Shown piece after piece: positions 51,732 through 60,239 of a DNA stretch of 64,000 bases (position 1 is its first letter; each line of letters begins with the position of its first letter). Source of the DNA: Streptomyces canus (GTDB lineage: Bacteria > Actinomycetota > Actinomycetes > Streptomycetales > Streptomycetaceae); assembly GCF_030816965.1 (NCBI RefSeq), contig NZ_JAUSYQ010000002.1:4747501-4811500 (forward strand), written 5' to 3'. The notes beneath the pieces were generated by a model, which did no database searches, was not told where the DNA came from, and worked only from the letters and a program-made list of their open reading frames with translations. A program made the position numbers and the translations under genes.

Positions 51732-53000
51732 ATGACGGGTAACCCGCATCTGGCCGCGCGCATGGAACGCGCTGGGCTGACACAAGGCGAGTTAGCAGAC
51801 CGCCTGAACCAGCGAATCGGCGCCCTGACAGGCCAGTTAGGGAAGCTGACCGATCGCCACGTCAGGAACTGGGTGACCGGAAAAACCCGTTGGCCACAGA
51901 CAAGACAGCGGCTCGTCCTCGAAGAAGAATTCGGTGTCACAGCGGAAGAACTGGGCTTCAGCCCTCCCGCCGGACGAGAACGAGCACCATCGGAGGACTC
52001 TGTGCGGCGCCGCACCTTCACCACCGCTACGGCTTCCCTGACGGCTGCTGCCCTGCTTCCCTCCGCGCCGTCCAACGGCTCCCGCCGGGTCGGCATGAGC
52101 GACGCAGACCGCCTCGAACGCAACTTCGTGGAGCTCGTACACGACGACAACGAGACTGGCGCCAGCATCCGACTCGAAACCCGCGCCCTTGCCCACGCTC
52201 AGCACGCGCTCGACCTACAAGCCGTCGGCCAGGCAGCGACCCGGGTCCGGCAACGCCTGTACTACCTCGCTGCCGCATTCACCGGGACGGCACTCTGGGC
52301 AGCCGTTGACTCGCAGCATCCTCAGCGTGCACTGGGCCACCTCCATCAGGCGATGAAGCTAGCTGGCATGGCTGGAAGCAGCGAGATGCAGATGCGTTTG
52401 TGGGGACACGCGGCGCTTCTCTCGTATCAAGAACATCAGATGCACGACGCTCTGGCCGCGGCCGAAGCTGGGACCCGCGAGCACATCTGCCGACAGGACC
52501 CTCTGTTCCGCTCTCTTGCCAGCGCCAGACTGGCGGGCATCCAGTCAGCGTTAGGTGAAGACACTCCGGCACGGCGCAGCCTGGCCGCGGCCGAGAAGGC
52601 GTACCAACGGGCCGACCTTGAGGATGAGCGCGCGGCCTGGATGGCCTTCTTCGACCGCGCGGAACTGGACGGCCTGTCCGCTCTGGTCATGGGCCGGTTG
52701 GGGCGGCACGCCGACAGCGAGGCCCACCTACACCGAACGCTGGCCCGCCTGCGTCCCGAGTACCGCCGTAACCGCACGTACTACGGGCTGAACCTCGCCC
52801 TAGCGCAACTCGCCCAGGGCGAAGCCGAGCAGGCGTATGCAACAGCTCTCCAGTATCTGCCTGCACCGGGGCAAAAGACGTCTGGGCGGACCGGCAAACT
52901 TCTGCAACAGTTCGACCAGGGGCTGACCCGCCTGGCCCCCGGTTCCCGCATCGCGGTCGAGTGGGCCGACCGCTACGCCGAAGGAGATCAAACACCGTGA
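51732..53000 (+). CDS. XRE-family regulator with TPR-like C-terminus
   Basis: 422 residues; GAGGA immediately precedes ATG 51732. The N-terminal helix-turn-helix (MERAGLTQGELADRLNQR ... RHVRNWVTGKTRWP) is followed by a Ser/Thr-rich linker and a long helical TPR-type domain. Streptomyces regulators of this build often sit beside RiPP or secondary-metabolite genes and may sense peptides. It is divergent from the leftward locus with an inverted repeat between, and overlaps the acetyltransferase gene by GTGA. It is the likely local regulator. Confidence 0.8.
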   Translation: MTGNPHLAARMERAGLTQGELADRLNQRIGALTGQLGKLTDRHVRNWVTGKTRWPQTRQRLVLEEEFGVTAEELGFSPPAGRERAPSEDSVRRRTFTTATASLTAAALLPSAPSNGSRRVGMSDADRLERNFVELVHDDNETGASIRLETRALAHAQHALDLQAVGQAATRVRQRLYYLAAAFTGTALWAAVDSQHPQRALGHLHQAMKLAGMAGSSEMQMRLWGHAALLSYQEHQMHDALAAAEAGTREHICRQDPLFRSLASARLAGIQSALGEDTPARRSLAAAEKAYQRADLEDERAAWMAFFDRAELDGLSALVMGRLGRHADSEAHLHRTLARLRPEYRRNRTYYGLNLALAQLAQGEAEQAYATALQYLPAPGQKTSGRTGKLLQQFDQGLTRLAPGSRIAVEWADRYAEGDQTP

Positions 53001-53554
53001 CGGTCGACGTAAAGCACTATGTCGCCGAGGACCTCCCCGAGATCCGGCAGCAGATCCTCGACACGCATGTCGAGGTCCGCCACCGCGACTTCGGCCTCAC
53101 AGGCCCGTTCTACGACATGGAGCGCTTTGACGAGCGCCTATCTGCGTACGCATCGCGACCCGGGTGGACAGCGGTACTCGGGTACGAGAACGGCGAGACC
53201 GTTGGCTTCTGCTTCGGCACGACCCTTGCACCAGACACCAAGTGGTGGAACAACATGCTCACCCCTCTGCCTGCCGACGTCACCGCCGAGGATGGAAAGC
53301 GCACCGTCGCACTCAACGAAATCGTCGTGCGCAAGCAGTGGCGGGGACGGAGCGTTGCTTGGCAGCTCCACGAGGCCTGGCTGAGCCATCGGGCAGAGGA
53401 GCGCGTGACCCTGCTCGTCAACCCGGCGAATGGCGACGGCGCTGTCCAAGCCGTCTACGAGGCATGGGGCTATCGCAAGTTGGGTGACCAGAAGCCGTTT
53501 CCTGACTCGCCCGTCTTCTCGGTCATGCTGCGCTCCGTTAAGCAGGAGGATTGA
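52997..53554 (+). CDS. GNAT-family N-acetyltransferase
   Basis: 185 residues with the acetyl-CoA-binding motif in VALNEIVVRKQWRGRSVAWQLHEAWL (R-x-x-G-x-S variant) and a C-terminal NGDGAVQAVYEAWGYRKLG. GTG 52997 overlaps the regulator stop, with AAGGAG 10 nt upstream. It could acetylate a peptide, a lysine side chain or a toxic amine; as the only other gene of the regulator unit it may be an immunity or tailoring function. Confidence 0.82.
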   Translation: MTVDVKHYVAEDLPEIRQQILDTHVEVRHRDFGLTGPFYDMERFDERLSAYASRPGWTAVLGYENGETVGFCFGTTLAPDTKWWNNMLTPLPADVTAEDGKRTVALNEIVVRKQWRGRSVAWQLHEAWLSHRAEERVTLLVNPANGDGAVQAVYEAWGYRKLGDQKPFPDSPVFSVMLRSVKQED

Positions 53555-53580
53555 CTGCCGCCAGGTCAATGAGTGGCTTC

Positions 53581-53670
53581 GTAGGTGACGGTTGACGCCA
53601 CTTGTAAGTCAGTTCTGACTCCACCCGGTGGGTGGGGGTGCCGATTTTGTAGGTGAGAAATGACTCCACC
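53581..53670 (+). repeat. Three imperfect 22-bp repeats, possible transposon end
   Basis: Units at 53581, 53604 and 53649 share the pattern GTAGGTGAG-nnn-TGACTCCACC. A related TTGTAGGTGAGAGTGGAGG occurs on the opposite strand at about 57446-57466. Multiple repeated sequences at element ends are known for IS21-type elements, but no istA/istB genes are here. Confidence 0.45.
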
Positions 53671-53709
53671 TGGCGCCCCCCACCTTGTGCGGGTTGAGCC
53701 TGTGGCGGG

Positions 53710-54669
53710 TCACCACTGGGTGACGAGCGGCGTGTCCGGTCCGTGCTGCCGCCAGGCTTCGGTGAGGCGGACGAGGCGGGTGGGGGCGGCGATGCCGCGC
53801 ACGGTTGCGATCTTGCCGGCTGTGATGTCGAACGTCACGGCGCCGATGACCTGGTCGCCGATCACGAAGAGGATGGCGGGGGCGCCGTTGACGAGCGCGT
53901 AGTGGATGGCGGGCGTGCCGCCGGCAAGTCGCCGTTTCGCGGGTGTGGGTTTGAAACCGGCCCGTGCGATGTCGGCGATGCGCTGCGGAGTGTCGTACTG
54001 CAGCAGCGTCTTGGCCGGGCCGGCGGCGTTAGAGTCGGCGATCGCGGTCGCGTCGTCGGTGAGCAGCGCCACCAGGCGTTCGGTGCGGCCTGAGGAGGCA
54101 GCGGCGAGGAATTCCTCGACGATCCTGCGGGCGGATGCCGGGTCGACTTCGCCGACGCTGGGGCGCGCGGCGGTGATGCGGTGCCGGGCCCGGTGGAGGT
54201 GCTGCTGGCTTGCGGATTCGGTGATGTCGAGGATCTCGGAGATCTCGGCGTGGCGGTGGGAGAACGCTTCGCGCAGGACGTAGACGGCCCGCTCAAGGGG
54301 TGACAGGCGTTCCATGAGAGTCAGCACGGCCAGGGAGACCGATTCGCGCTGCTCGAAGGTGTCGGCCGGGCCGAGCATCGGGTCGCCGTCCAGGAGCGGT
54401 TCGGGCAGCCAGGCGCCGACGGTGCGTTCGCGGCGGGCCTGTGCCGAGCGGAGCCGGTCGAGGCACAGGTTGGTGACGACCTTGGTCAGCCATGCTTCCG
54501 GCACCTTGATCAGCTGCCGGTCGGTGGCCTGCCAGTGCAGGAACGCGTCCTGCACGGCGTCTTCGGCGTCGGCGGCGGAGCCCAGCAGCCGGTACGCCAG
54601 CGAGGCCAGCCGGTTCCGGCTGGCCTCGAACCGGCTGGTGTCGAAGCGATCAGTGGCGGTGCTGTCCAC
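53710..54669 (-). CDS. ECF41-type sigma factor (SigJ-like)
   Basis: 319 residues; GTG 54669 has GGGAGG 7 nt upstream. Sigma region 2 (AYRLLGSAADAEDAVQDAFLHW) and region 4 (SPLERAVYVLREAFSHRHAEISEILDI) are followed by a SnoaL-like C-terminal domain of about 110 residues (SARRIVEEFLAAASSG ... ILFVIGDQVIGAV). In ECF41 members this fused domain replaces an anti-sigma factor. The next gene downstream is... the oxidoreductase lies just upstream on the same strand, the usual ECF41 partner whose promoter the sigma factor reads. Confidence 0.9.
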   Translation of the reverse strand: MDSTATDRFDTSRFEASRNRLASLAYRLLGSAADAEDAVQDAFLHWQATDRQLIKVPEAWLTKVVTNLCLDRLRSAQARRERTVGAWLPEPLLDGDPMLGPADTFEQRESVSLAVLTLMERLSPLERAVYVLREAFSHRHAEISEILDITESASQQHLHRARHRITAARPSVGEVDPASARRIVEEFLAAASSGRTERLVALLTDDATAIADSNAAGPAKTLLQYDTPQRIADIARAGFKPTPAKRRLAGGTPAIHYALVNGAPAILFVIGDQVIGAVTFDITAGKIATVRGIAAPTRLVRLTEAWRQHGPDTPLVTQW

Positions 54670-54691
54670 GCGGACCTCCCTCGTCAGGCGG

Positions 54692-55891
54692 CTACGCGAC
54701 CATCCTCTCGGCTGCCCCATCCGGTACGGCGGCCAGGTGGCGCTTGAGCTTGGGCAGGCCGAAGGTCGGGTGCGAGGTGGTCCACAGCGACATCTTGAGG
54801 ATGCCCGCTTTGATCCGCGCGGCCTTCCGGCCGACCACATACTTCGGCTTTGCTTGCGCTTCGCCGTCGACCATCTGCAGGATCCCGTCCCGCCGCCCGA
54901 GGCTGATGTGGTTGCCCAGGTAGTCCAGCTTGGTGTTCGGGATCTTGCGGCCGGTCAGGCGTCCCACGATCGCGGACGTGGCCTGCATGCCGGTGTAGCC
55001 GGCCGAAGCGCAGGACATCGGCAGTGGCCGGCCGTTGTCGCCGATGGCGTAGGCACTGTCGCCGGCGGCGTAGACGTTCGGGTGCGAGACCGACCGCATG
55101 GTGCGATCGACGACGATCCGACCGTTCTCGGTGACCTCCAGCCCGCTGGTGGCGGCGATGGGGCTGACCGCGAACCCGGCCGTCCACACGGTCGCGTCGG
55201 ATGCCAAGGCGGTGCCGTCGGCGCACAGCACCCGCGTCGCTTCGACGGCTTCGACGCTGGTGTGCTCCAGGACGGTGATGCCCAGCCGGTCGCAGGCCCG
55301 GCGCAGGTGGCTGCGGGCTCCGGCGGAGAGCGGGGCGCCCAGCTCGCCGCGGGCGACCAGCGCCACCGACAGGCCGGGCCGGGATTCGGCGATCTCGGTG
55401 GCGGTCTCGATGCCGGTCAACCCGTCGCCGACGACCAGCACACTCCCGTCCTCGTCCCGCCTGCTCAGGCTGTCCAGGCGCTCGCGCAGGCGCAGCGCCG
55501 CCGGACGACTGCTGACGTCGAAGGCGTGCTCGGCCACTCCGGGGACGCCGTGGTCGGCGGCGTGGCTGCCGAGCGCGTAGAGGAGCGTGTCGTAGCCGAG
55601 TTCGCCGCCGCCCTCGGCGTCGGCCACAGCGACGACCTGGCGCTCGGGGTCGACGGCGGTGACACGGGCCAGGCGCAGCCGTATCCCCGTGCCCACAAAG
55701 ACGTCGGCGAGTGGTGGAGCCTTGATCTCCTGTCCGGCCGCGAGCTGGTGCAGCCGCAGCCGCTGGACGAAGTCCGGCTCGGCGCTGACCACGGTGATCT
55801 CGGTGTCCGCCGGGGACAGCCGACGGGCCAGAGTTCCGGCCACGTAGGCCCCGGCATAGCCGGCGCCGAGGACGACGATGCGGTGCTTCAT
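54692..55891 (-). CDS. FAD/NAD-dependent oxidoreductase (NDH-2-like), ECF41 partner
   Basis: 399 residues. N-terminal IVVLGAGYAGAYVAGTLARR binds FAD, SVLVVGDGLTGIETATEIAE binds NAD(P)H, and YAAGDSAYAIGD closes the FAD site. It resembles type II NADH dehydrogenases but lacks a clear membrane-binding C-terminus. It lies 22 bp upstream of the ECF41 sigma gene on the same strand, so the two form one unit; redox-stress response is the expected role. Confidence 0.85.
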   Translation of the reverse strand: MKHRIVVLGAGYAGAYVAGTLARRLSPADTEITVVSAEPDFVQRLRLHQLAAGQEIKAPPLADVFVGTGIRLRLARVTAVDPERQVVAVADAEGGGELGYDTLLYALGSHAADHGVPGVAEHAFDVSSRPAALRLRERLDSLSRRDEDGSVLVVGDGLTGIETATEIAESRPGLSVALVARGELGAPLSAGARSHLRRACDRLGITVLEHTSVEAVEATRVLCADGTALASDATVWTAGFAVSPIAATSGLEVTENGRIVVDRTMRSVSHPNVYAAGDSAYAIGDNGRPLPMSCASAGYTGMQATSAIVGRLTGRKIPNTKLDYLGNHISLGRRDGILQMVDGEAQAKPKYVVGRKAARIKAGILKMSLWTTSHPTFGLPKLKRHLAAVPDGAAERMVA

Positions 55892-56150
55892 GTGCTGCTC
55901 CTGTCGGTTCGCTTGGCTCTCCGTGACCTGAGCGGAACAGCGCCCTGATTACTGACAGGAACCGCATGTGGCATGCGTCACATCGCGGCAGTGGCTACCT
56001 TGCACCGTGAGTCACGGATAGGAGTGCTGGACAGCCCTTCGACCCGAGCGTCATGGCGTATCGCCGCGTACAACTCGACCTTCGAAAGGGGCACTTGAGC
56101 CACCCAGGGCTAGAGCGTGTCTCTTTGGTCGGCTGGGCAGTTGATCAGAT

Positions 56151-57007
56151 ATGTCCGTCCGATTAGTGATCACTGATGCGATGTGGGACCGGATCAAGCC
56201 ATTGATGCCGGCAGATCCAGCCCGTGGGCGGCGATGGGCCGACCACCGCCGAACCCTTGAGGCCATCGCCTGGAAGTACCGCACCTGCTCGCCATGGAGG
56301 GACCTGCCCGACGAGCTCGGTTCGTTCCAAACAGCTCACAAACGACTGATCAGGTGGGCCGTGGATGGAACCTGGGAACGGATCCTCGGCGCCGTCCTGG
56401 CAGCAGCGGACGACGGCGAGGACATCGGCTGGACCGTGTCGGTGGACTCCACCGTCTGCCGGGCCCACCAGCATGCCGCCGGAGCCGAGAAAAAGGGGCG
56501 CCGGACAGGGACGAACCCGATGATCACGGGCTCGGACGTTCGCGCGGCGGCCTGAGCACGAAAATCCACCTTGCCAGCAGCCGTGCACGGCCGCTGGCCT
56601 TGCGTGTCACCGCAGGCCAGGCGGGCGACGCACCGGCCTTCGAGGCCGTCATGGCTAGCATCCGTGTTCCGCGAAGCGGCTCCGGAAGACCTAGGACCCG
56701 ACCAGATGCCGTCCTGGCGGACCGCGCGTACTCGTCCCGCGCGATCCGGGATCACCTCCGGCGGCGTGGAATCCGTGCGGTCATCCCTCAGCCCTCCGAT
56801 CAGGTCGGCCACCGTCTGCGGCGAGGCCGTGCCGGAGGCCGACCGCCCGACTTCAACGCCGAGGCATACAAGGAGCGGAACACCGTCGAACGCTGCATCA
56901 ATCGGCTCAAGCAGTGGCGCGGTCTGGCCATGCGGACAGACAAGCTCGCCCTCGCCTACCAGGCGGCACTGCACCTCGCCGCCATCCTCATCTGGACACG
57001 ACGATGA
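56151..57007 (+). CDS. IS5-family transposase, made by -1 frameshift
   Basis: The first frame (56151-56555) holds the N-terminal HTH and the first catalytic Asp (VSVDSTVCRAHQHAAGA). The second frame (to 57007) carries AVLADRAYSS and the ERCINRLKQWRGLAMRTDKLAL segment with the last Asp/Glu of the DDE triad. The junction has the slippery run A-AAA-AAG at about 56490-56496 followed by GGGG, in the correct phase for a programmed -1 shift, as known for this group. All three catalytic acids are present, so the element may be functional. Confidence 0.88.
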
Positions 57008-57022
57008 CCAAGGAAGCAGAAC

Positions 57023-57355
57023 CTAGGCAGGGATGGACGGACACTCAAGGACCTCGATCGAGTTCCCTGGAATCAAGGCGATATGAGGGTGTTCACTGAA
57101 GAGCCGCGCCGCGTCATCGTGCGATTCGGCCTCCACGATCGCGTATCCGGTCTTCGAGTCGGTGAAGTCCTCGACGCCTTGGGCCGTCACCAGCTTCTTG
57201 CGGAACAGTGGCGCGCCGGGATCGAGCAGCGCGTGCTTGTTCCTCTGAGCCCATGCCGCCCACGCGTTCATGAACTCACTTCGCTGCTGTTCGGTGAACT
57301 CCGCCTTGTCAGCGTCGTCGGCCGCGCCATTCAGGACCGCGAGGAACTTACCCAT
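57023..57355 (-). CDS. YCII-like protein, passenger within the IS element
   Basis: 110 residues. MGKFLAVLNGAADD at the start, a central FMNAWAAWAQRNKHALLDPG, and the C-terminal YAIVEAESHDDAARLFSEHP match the YCII/dimeric alpha-beta barrel fold, with the conserved His in FSEHPHI. Such proteins are small cytoplasmic enzymes or binding proteins, sometimes linked to ECF sigma regulons. It is oriented opposite to the transposase and lies inside the inverted repeats, so it would move with the element. Function in transposition is unlikely. Confidence 0.7.
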   Translation of the reverse strand: MGKFLAVLNGAADDADKAEFTEQQRSEFMNAWAAWAQRNKHALLDPGAPLFRKKLVTAQGVEDFTDSKTGYAIVEAESHDDAARLFSEHPHIALIPGNSIEVLECPSIPA

Positions 57356-57480
57356 GGCCGGAGCGTAGTCCACGAACAAGGAGACACGCTCTAGCTGATG
57401 CACCCCGATACTCCCCTCACTGGAGTCAGAACCCACCAACATCTGGCCTCCACTCTCACCTACAAAGCCACTCGGGACGG

Positions 57481-57801
57481 TCAGCGCAGGAAGAACCCGG
57501 CGGCGCCACCGGCCGCACCCACAAGGGCGGCGACGGCGCCGAGCGCGGGCAACGGCCACCGGCGAGTTTCGAGCTCGTCGATCCGCATCGTCTCCCTCTT
57601 TTGCCTCTCGGTCTCGCCGAGTTCAAGCGCGCGAAGCCGCGTCTCGTGGTCGGACACGTCGCCCTTAATCTCACGGTTGTCTTCGAGGATGCGGTCGATC
57701 TTGCCGTTGATCTGGTCCACCGTTCGCACCAGCCGCTGAACTTCCGTATACGTCTGCGTCGGCGAGATGTAGACGCCGGGTTCCGGCGGCTGCACGGTCA
57801 T
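57481..57801 (-). CDS. Small prophage membrane protein with coiled coil
   Basis: 106 residues: a coiled-coil region (VQRLVRTVDQINGKIDRILEDNREIKGDVSDHETRLRALE) followed by a single C-terminal transmembrane helix (LPALGAVAALVGAAGG). This layout is common in phage lysis cassettes next to holins (XhlA-like). ATG 57801 overlaps the stop of the upstream holin-like gene (ATGA). It is the last gene of the leftward prophage unit. Confidence 0.65.
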   Translation of the reverse strand: MTVQPPEPGVYISPTQTYTEVQRLVRTVDQINGKIDRILEDNREIKGDVSDHETRLRALELGETERQKRETMRIDELETRRWPLPALGAVAALVGAAGGAAGFFLR

Positions 57802-58091
57802 GACCGGCTCTGGCGCAGCAGCTCGACGACGTCATCAGTCGACTTGTAGCGCGGCGGCCGGGCATAGCCGAGCAGCGCGCCGACCGCGCCCTGGAGCCAG
57901 AGGGGACCGCCGAACTTCTCGGCCGCCCGCTCGACGAGCCGGAACACCACGTAGTAGGCGCCCGCGACGGCGAACGCCACGGCGGTCTGCGCGGAGTTCG
58001 AGTCGAGCGTGAACCCGAGCCCGGTAAGGGCGACGATGATCCAGCCGGCCAGGAGCGGCACGAGCGTGCGCAGCAGGGAGGGCAGCAGCAT
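57798..58091 (-). CDS. Holin-like protein
   Basis: 97 residues with two transmembrane segments (LVPLLAGWIIVALTGLGF and TAVAFAVAGAYYVVFRL) and a charged C-terminus, as in class II holins of actinophages. AAGGAG precedes the ATG by 8 nt. It starts 4 bp after the endolysin stop, the usual lysis-cassette order. Confidence 0.7.
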   Translation of the reverse strand: MLLPSLLRTLVPLLAGWIIVALTGLGFTLDSNSAQTAVAFAVAGAYYVVFRLVERAAEKFGGPLWLQGAVGALLGYARPPRYKSTDDVVELLRQSRS

Positions 58092-58095
58092 AGGG

Positions 58096-59187
58096 TTACT
58101 CCTTCCAGACGAGCGCGGTCAGGACGGCGCTCTCGACGGTGATCGGCGCGTCCGACTGGTTCAGCAGCCGCACCCGCATTCCTCGCCCGGCGGGGAGACG
58201 CTTCGTGAGCGGCACGACCTGGAAGGTCCCGCCCTCGGTGCCGACGACCTCGTGCACCGGGTGATCGGCCTTGTGCTCGTCGCCGTCGTACTCGCTCATC
58301 CGGACCTGCACGGCGTCGCCGACCGGCAGCCCGGAGAACGTCAGGCTGACGCTGCCGGTGAAGCGAGCGGCGCCTCGGACGAAGACGCTGCCGTTCGTGC
58401 CGTGGTCGCCGGCCGTGTCGTTCCACTCCTGCGTGAACTCGATCGAGTCCCAGGCGCCGGGCTTGAGCGTGAACGGCTTCGCGAGGCCAAGGTTCGCGTA
58501 CTCGGGCATGTCGTCGTCCTCCTCATGGGTGGGGTCCCAGCTCGCCGGGTGGGCCAGGCGCTCGGCCACGTCCGCGCGGAAGCGGTCCATCGTGAACGTG
58601 AAGCGTCCGCGGTTGCCGTAACCGGCCACAGGCCCGCGAGGGTCGACCTTGCCCTCGACGCTCGTTTCGAGGTGACCGGCCACGGACGCGGCCGACCAGC
58701 CGTGATGACGGCAGATCGCCGCGTTGAAGCGGACCCAGGTGTCGTACTGCTCGGCCGTGTACGTGTCGACGTTGTCCCCGAGGTTTTCGACCTCGATCCC
58801 GTACAGCGCATCGTTGCCGTCGACCGTGCCCGACCCGGCTGACTGCCTCGGAAGGTCTCGCTCGGCAACGAGTGCGTCGACCACGTTCTTCGCAGCCAGC
58901 CCGGCATGGTTGGCGCGGCCGTCGGCGACGAGCGTCAACACACCGGACTTCGGCAGGTACGCGTGAGCGAGCGGCGGCGGCAAGTCCGGCAGGCCGTTCA
59001 CGGCGACAGCCGCGAGTGAGTCACGGCCAGCCGTGTGGTGATTGAGCACGGCGTGAACCGGCCCGAACGTCTTGCCCGTGGCCGCGTCCCGGCCGCGCGT
59101 GGTCCAGCCGCGGTACTCGACGAACCGCACGCCCTCAGCACGCAGCGCGGCACGCCACTCAGCTGGTGTCATCGGGTCTGCCATCAC
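58096..59187 (-). CDS. Phage endolysin (N-acetylmuramoyl-L-alanine amidase)
   Basis: 363 residues. The N-terminal amidase_2 domain shows zinc ligands in AVLNHHTAG and AGHLETS(..)KVDPRG and a conserved YGIEVEN; the C-terminal ~130 residues are a beta-rich domain (SIEFTQEWNDTAGDHG) probably for wall binding. The enzyme cuts the amide between MurNAc and the stem peptide. Start is GTG 59187 or ATG 59184, both overlapping the upstream stop. Confidence 0.85.
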   Translation of the reverse strand: MMADPMTPAEWRAALRAEGVRFVEYRGWTTRGRDAATGKTFGPVHAVLNHHTAGRDSLAAVAVNGLPDLPPPLAHAYLPKSGVLTLVADGRANHAGLAAKNVVDALVAERDLPRQSAGSGTVDGNDALYGIEVENLGDNVDTYTAEQYDTWVRFNAAICRHHGWSAASVAGHLETSVEGKVDPRGPVAGYGNRGRFTFTMDRFRADVAERLAHPASWDPTHEEDDDMPEYANLGLAKPFTLKPGAWDSIEFTQEWNDTAGDHGTNGSVFVRGAARFTGSVSLTFSGLPVGDAVQVRMSEYDGDEHKADHPVHEVVGTEGGTFQVVPLTKRLPAGRGMRVRLLNQSDAPITVESAVLTALVWKE

Positions 59188-59474
59188 GCACCGCCCGTCG
59201 GCTCGGGCCGGTAGCCCGACAGCGTCCGGGCCGCCTCCTCGGGAATCCCGGCGGCGATCAGTGCGTCGTACGCGTTCTTCTTCGCCGCGGTCTCCGCCGC
59301 CTGGACGTCGGCTTGCTGCTGCGCGAGAGCCGTCTCGATCGCCGCCTTCTTCGTGGCGTACTCGGCCGCCGTCAGCAGCGTCACGCCTTCCGGGTGCTCC
59401 GGGTCGTCTGCCGTCGTGACCCGCTCGGCGATCGCGCCGTCCGGGTACTCGTAGTAAAAGGTCTGGTCTGCCAT
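59184..59474 (-). CDS. Small prophage protein with helical C-terminus
   Basis: 96 residues; AGGAG precedes the ATG. A beta segment (FYYEYPDGAIAERVTTAD) is followed by a long Ala-rich helix (AAIETALAQQQADVQAAETAAKKNAYDALIAAG) ending in ARTLSGY. A cousin lies at 60240-60572 (also ending ARRLSGY), so the two form a repeated small-protein family paired with the larger tail proteins. Chaperone or tail-fibre assembly role possible. Confidence 0.65.
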   Translation of the reverse strand: MADQTFYYEYPDGAIAERVTTADDPEHPEGVTLLTAAEYATKKAAIETALAQQQADVQAAETAAKKNAYDALIAAGIPEEAARTLSGYRPEPTGGA

Positions 59475-59488
59475 GACTGCGGCTCCTG

Positions 59489-60178
59489 TCAGTTGAACTG
59501 GTTCGACCAGACCCAGGCGCGAATCGACTTCTGAATTTTGGTGATCGTCGCGCCGCCGCTGCCGCGACCGGCCTCGACGTTCATCGTGATCGTGCGCGTC
59601 GCCCCAGGGTTGAGCGTGAAGACGCTGAGCTTGTTGTCCTGGGAGTGGGTGTTGAAGATCGTCGCGTTGCCTTGGTTGCCCAGATAGTTCATGTCGTCGC
59701 CGTCGATACCGGCCATGGCGCCCGAGCCCGGCGGCAGCACGAAGTCCAGGTCGACTTCACGGAACAGCAGCCCGATCGCCCTGCGGCACGGATCAGGGTT
59801 CGTGATATCGACCGAGATCGTGTCGATCACCACCTGCTCGGCAGCCGGCACCCGAAGCGGGGTGCTCAGAAGCGTGGTGGTCTGGTTTCCCTGGAAATCG
59901 GCCCAGTACGGCGGGTCGCCGCGCAGTTCACCGCTGGCCGGATCGCAGTACACACTTCCGGCGACGGTGTCGAGGTCGCACGCGTACGGCCAAGTCCCGA
60001 CGTGCGCGGCGAGGGGAGCTGCCGCGGTGCCGTCACCGGTCAGACCGCAACCGGTGACCGGCGGCTTCGCGCTGATGACGTAAGGGTTCGACGTGCTGCC
60101 GTTGCCACCGACTTGCACGCCGGTGCCAGCGGTGACGGTGCACGTGCACCTGCGGCTACCGCACCCGCAACCGGCCAA
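59489..60178 (-). CDS. Prophage tail-associated protein, copy 1
   Basis: 229 residues starting at TTG 60178, which aligns with the TTG start of the paralogue at 61399 and has GAGGAG 8 nt upstream; GTG 60187 lies on the ribosome site itself. The Cys-rich N-terminus (AGCGCGSRRCTCTV) is followed by repeated TGDGTAAAPL-type strands and a C-terminal part shared with the paralogue (ITNPDPCRRAIGLLFREVD; GRGSGGATITKIQKSIR). It is probably a tail-tip or fibre component. Confidence 0.7.
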   Translation of the reverse strand: MAGCGCGSRRCTCTVTAGTGVQVGGNGSTSNPYVISAKPPVTGCGLTGDGTAAAPLAAHVGTWPYACDLDTVAGSVYCDPASGELRGDPPYWADFQGNQTTTLLSTPLRVPAAEQVVIDTISVDITNPDPCRRAIGLLFREVDLDFVLPPGSGAMAGIDGDDMNYLGNQGNATIFNTHSQDNKLSVFTLNPGATRTITMNVEAGRGSGGATITKIQKSIRAWVWSNQFN

Positions 60179-60208
60179 GGGGACCACTCCTCATGCGGAG
60201 AGTTCTCG

Positions 60209-60228
60209 CCCGGCCCACAACCAGCGGC
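60209..60228 (-). promoter_or_regulatory. Repeated phage leader element, copy 1
   Basis: On the plus strand CCCGGCCCACAACCAGCGGC. On the transcribed strand it lies 8 nt after TAGACT and upstream of the TTG 60178 gene's ribosome site. Confidence 0.7.
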
Positions 60229-60239
60229 TACCTGGGAGT

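Larger units (their letters stand above)
56110..57394. mobile_element. IS5-family (IS427-like) element with passenger gene
   Basis: Terminal inverted repeats CTAGAGCGTGTCTC (56110-56123) and its complement (57381-57394) are perfect over 14 bp and continue with mismatches to about 22 bp; the outer CTAG probably is the target duplication. Inside are a two-frame transposase (56151-57007) and, between its stop and the right repeat, a separate minus-strand gene (57023-57355). Normal IS427-type elements end soon after the transposase at about 0.9 kb, so the extra ~370 bp is unusual. Confidence 0.85.
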
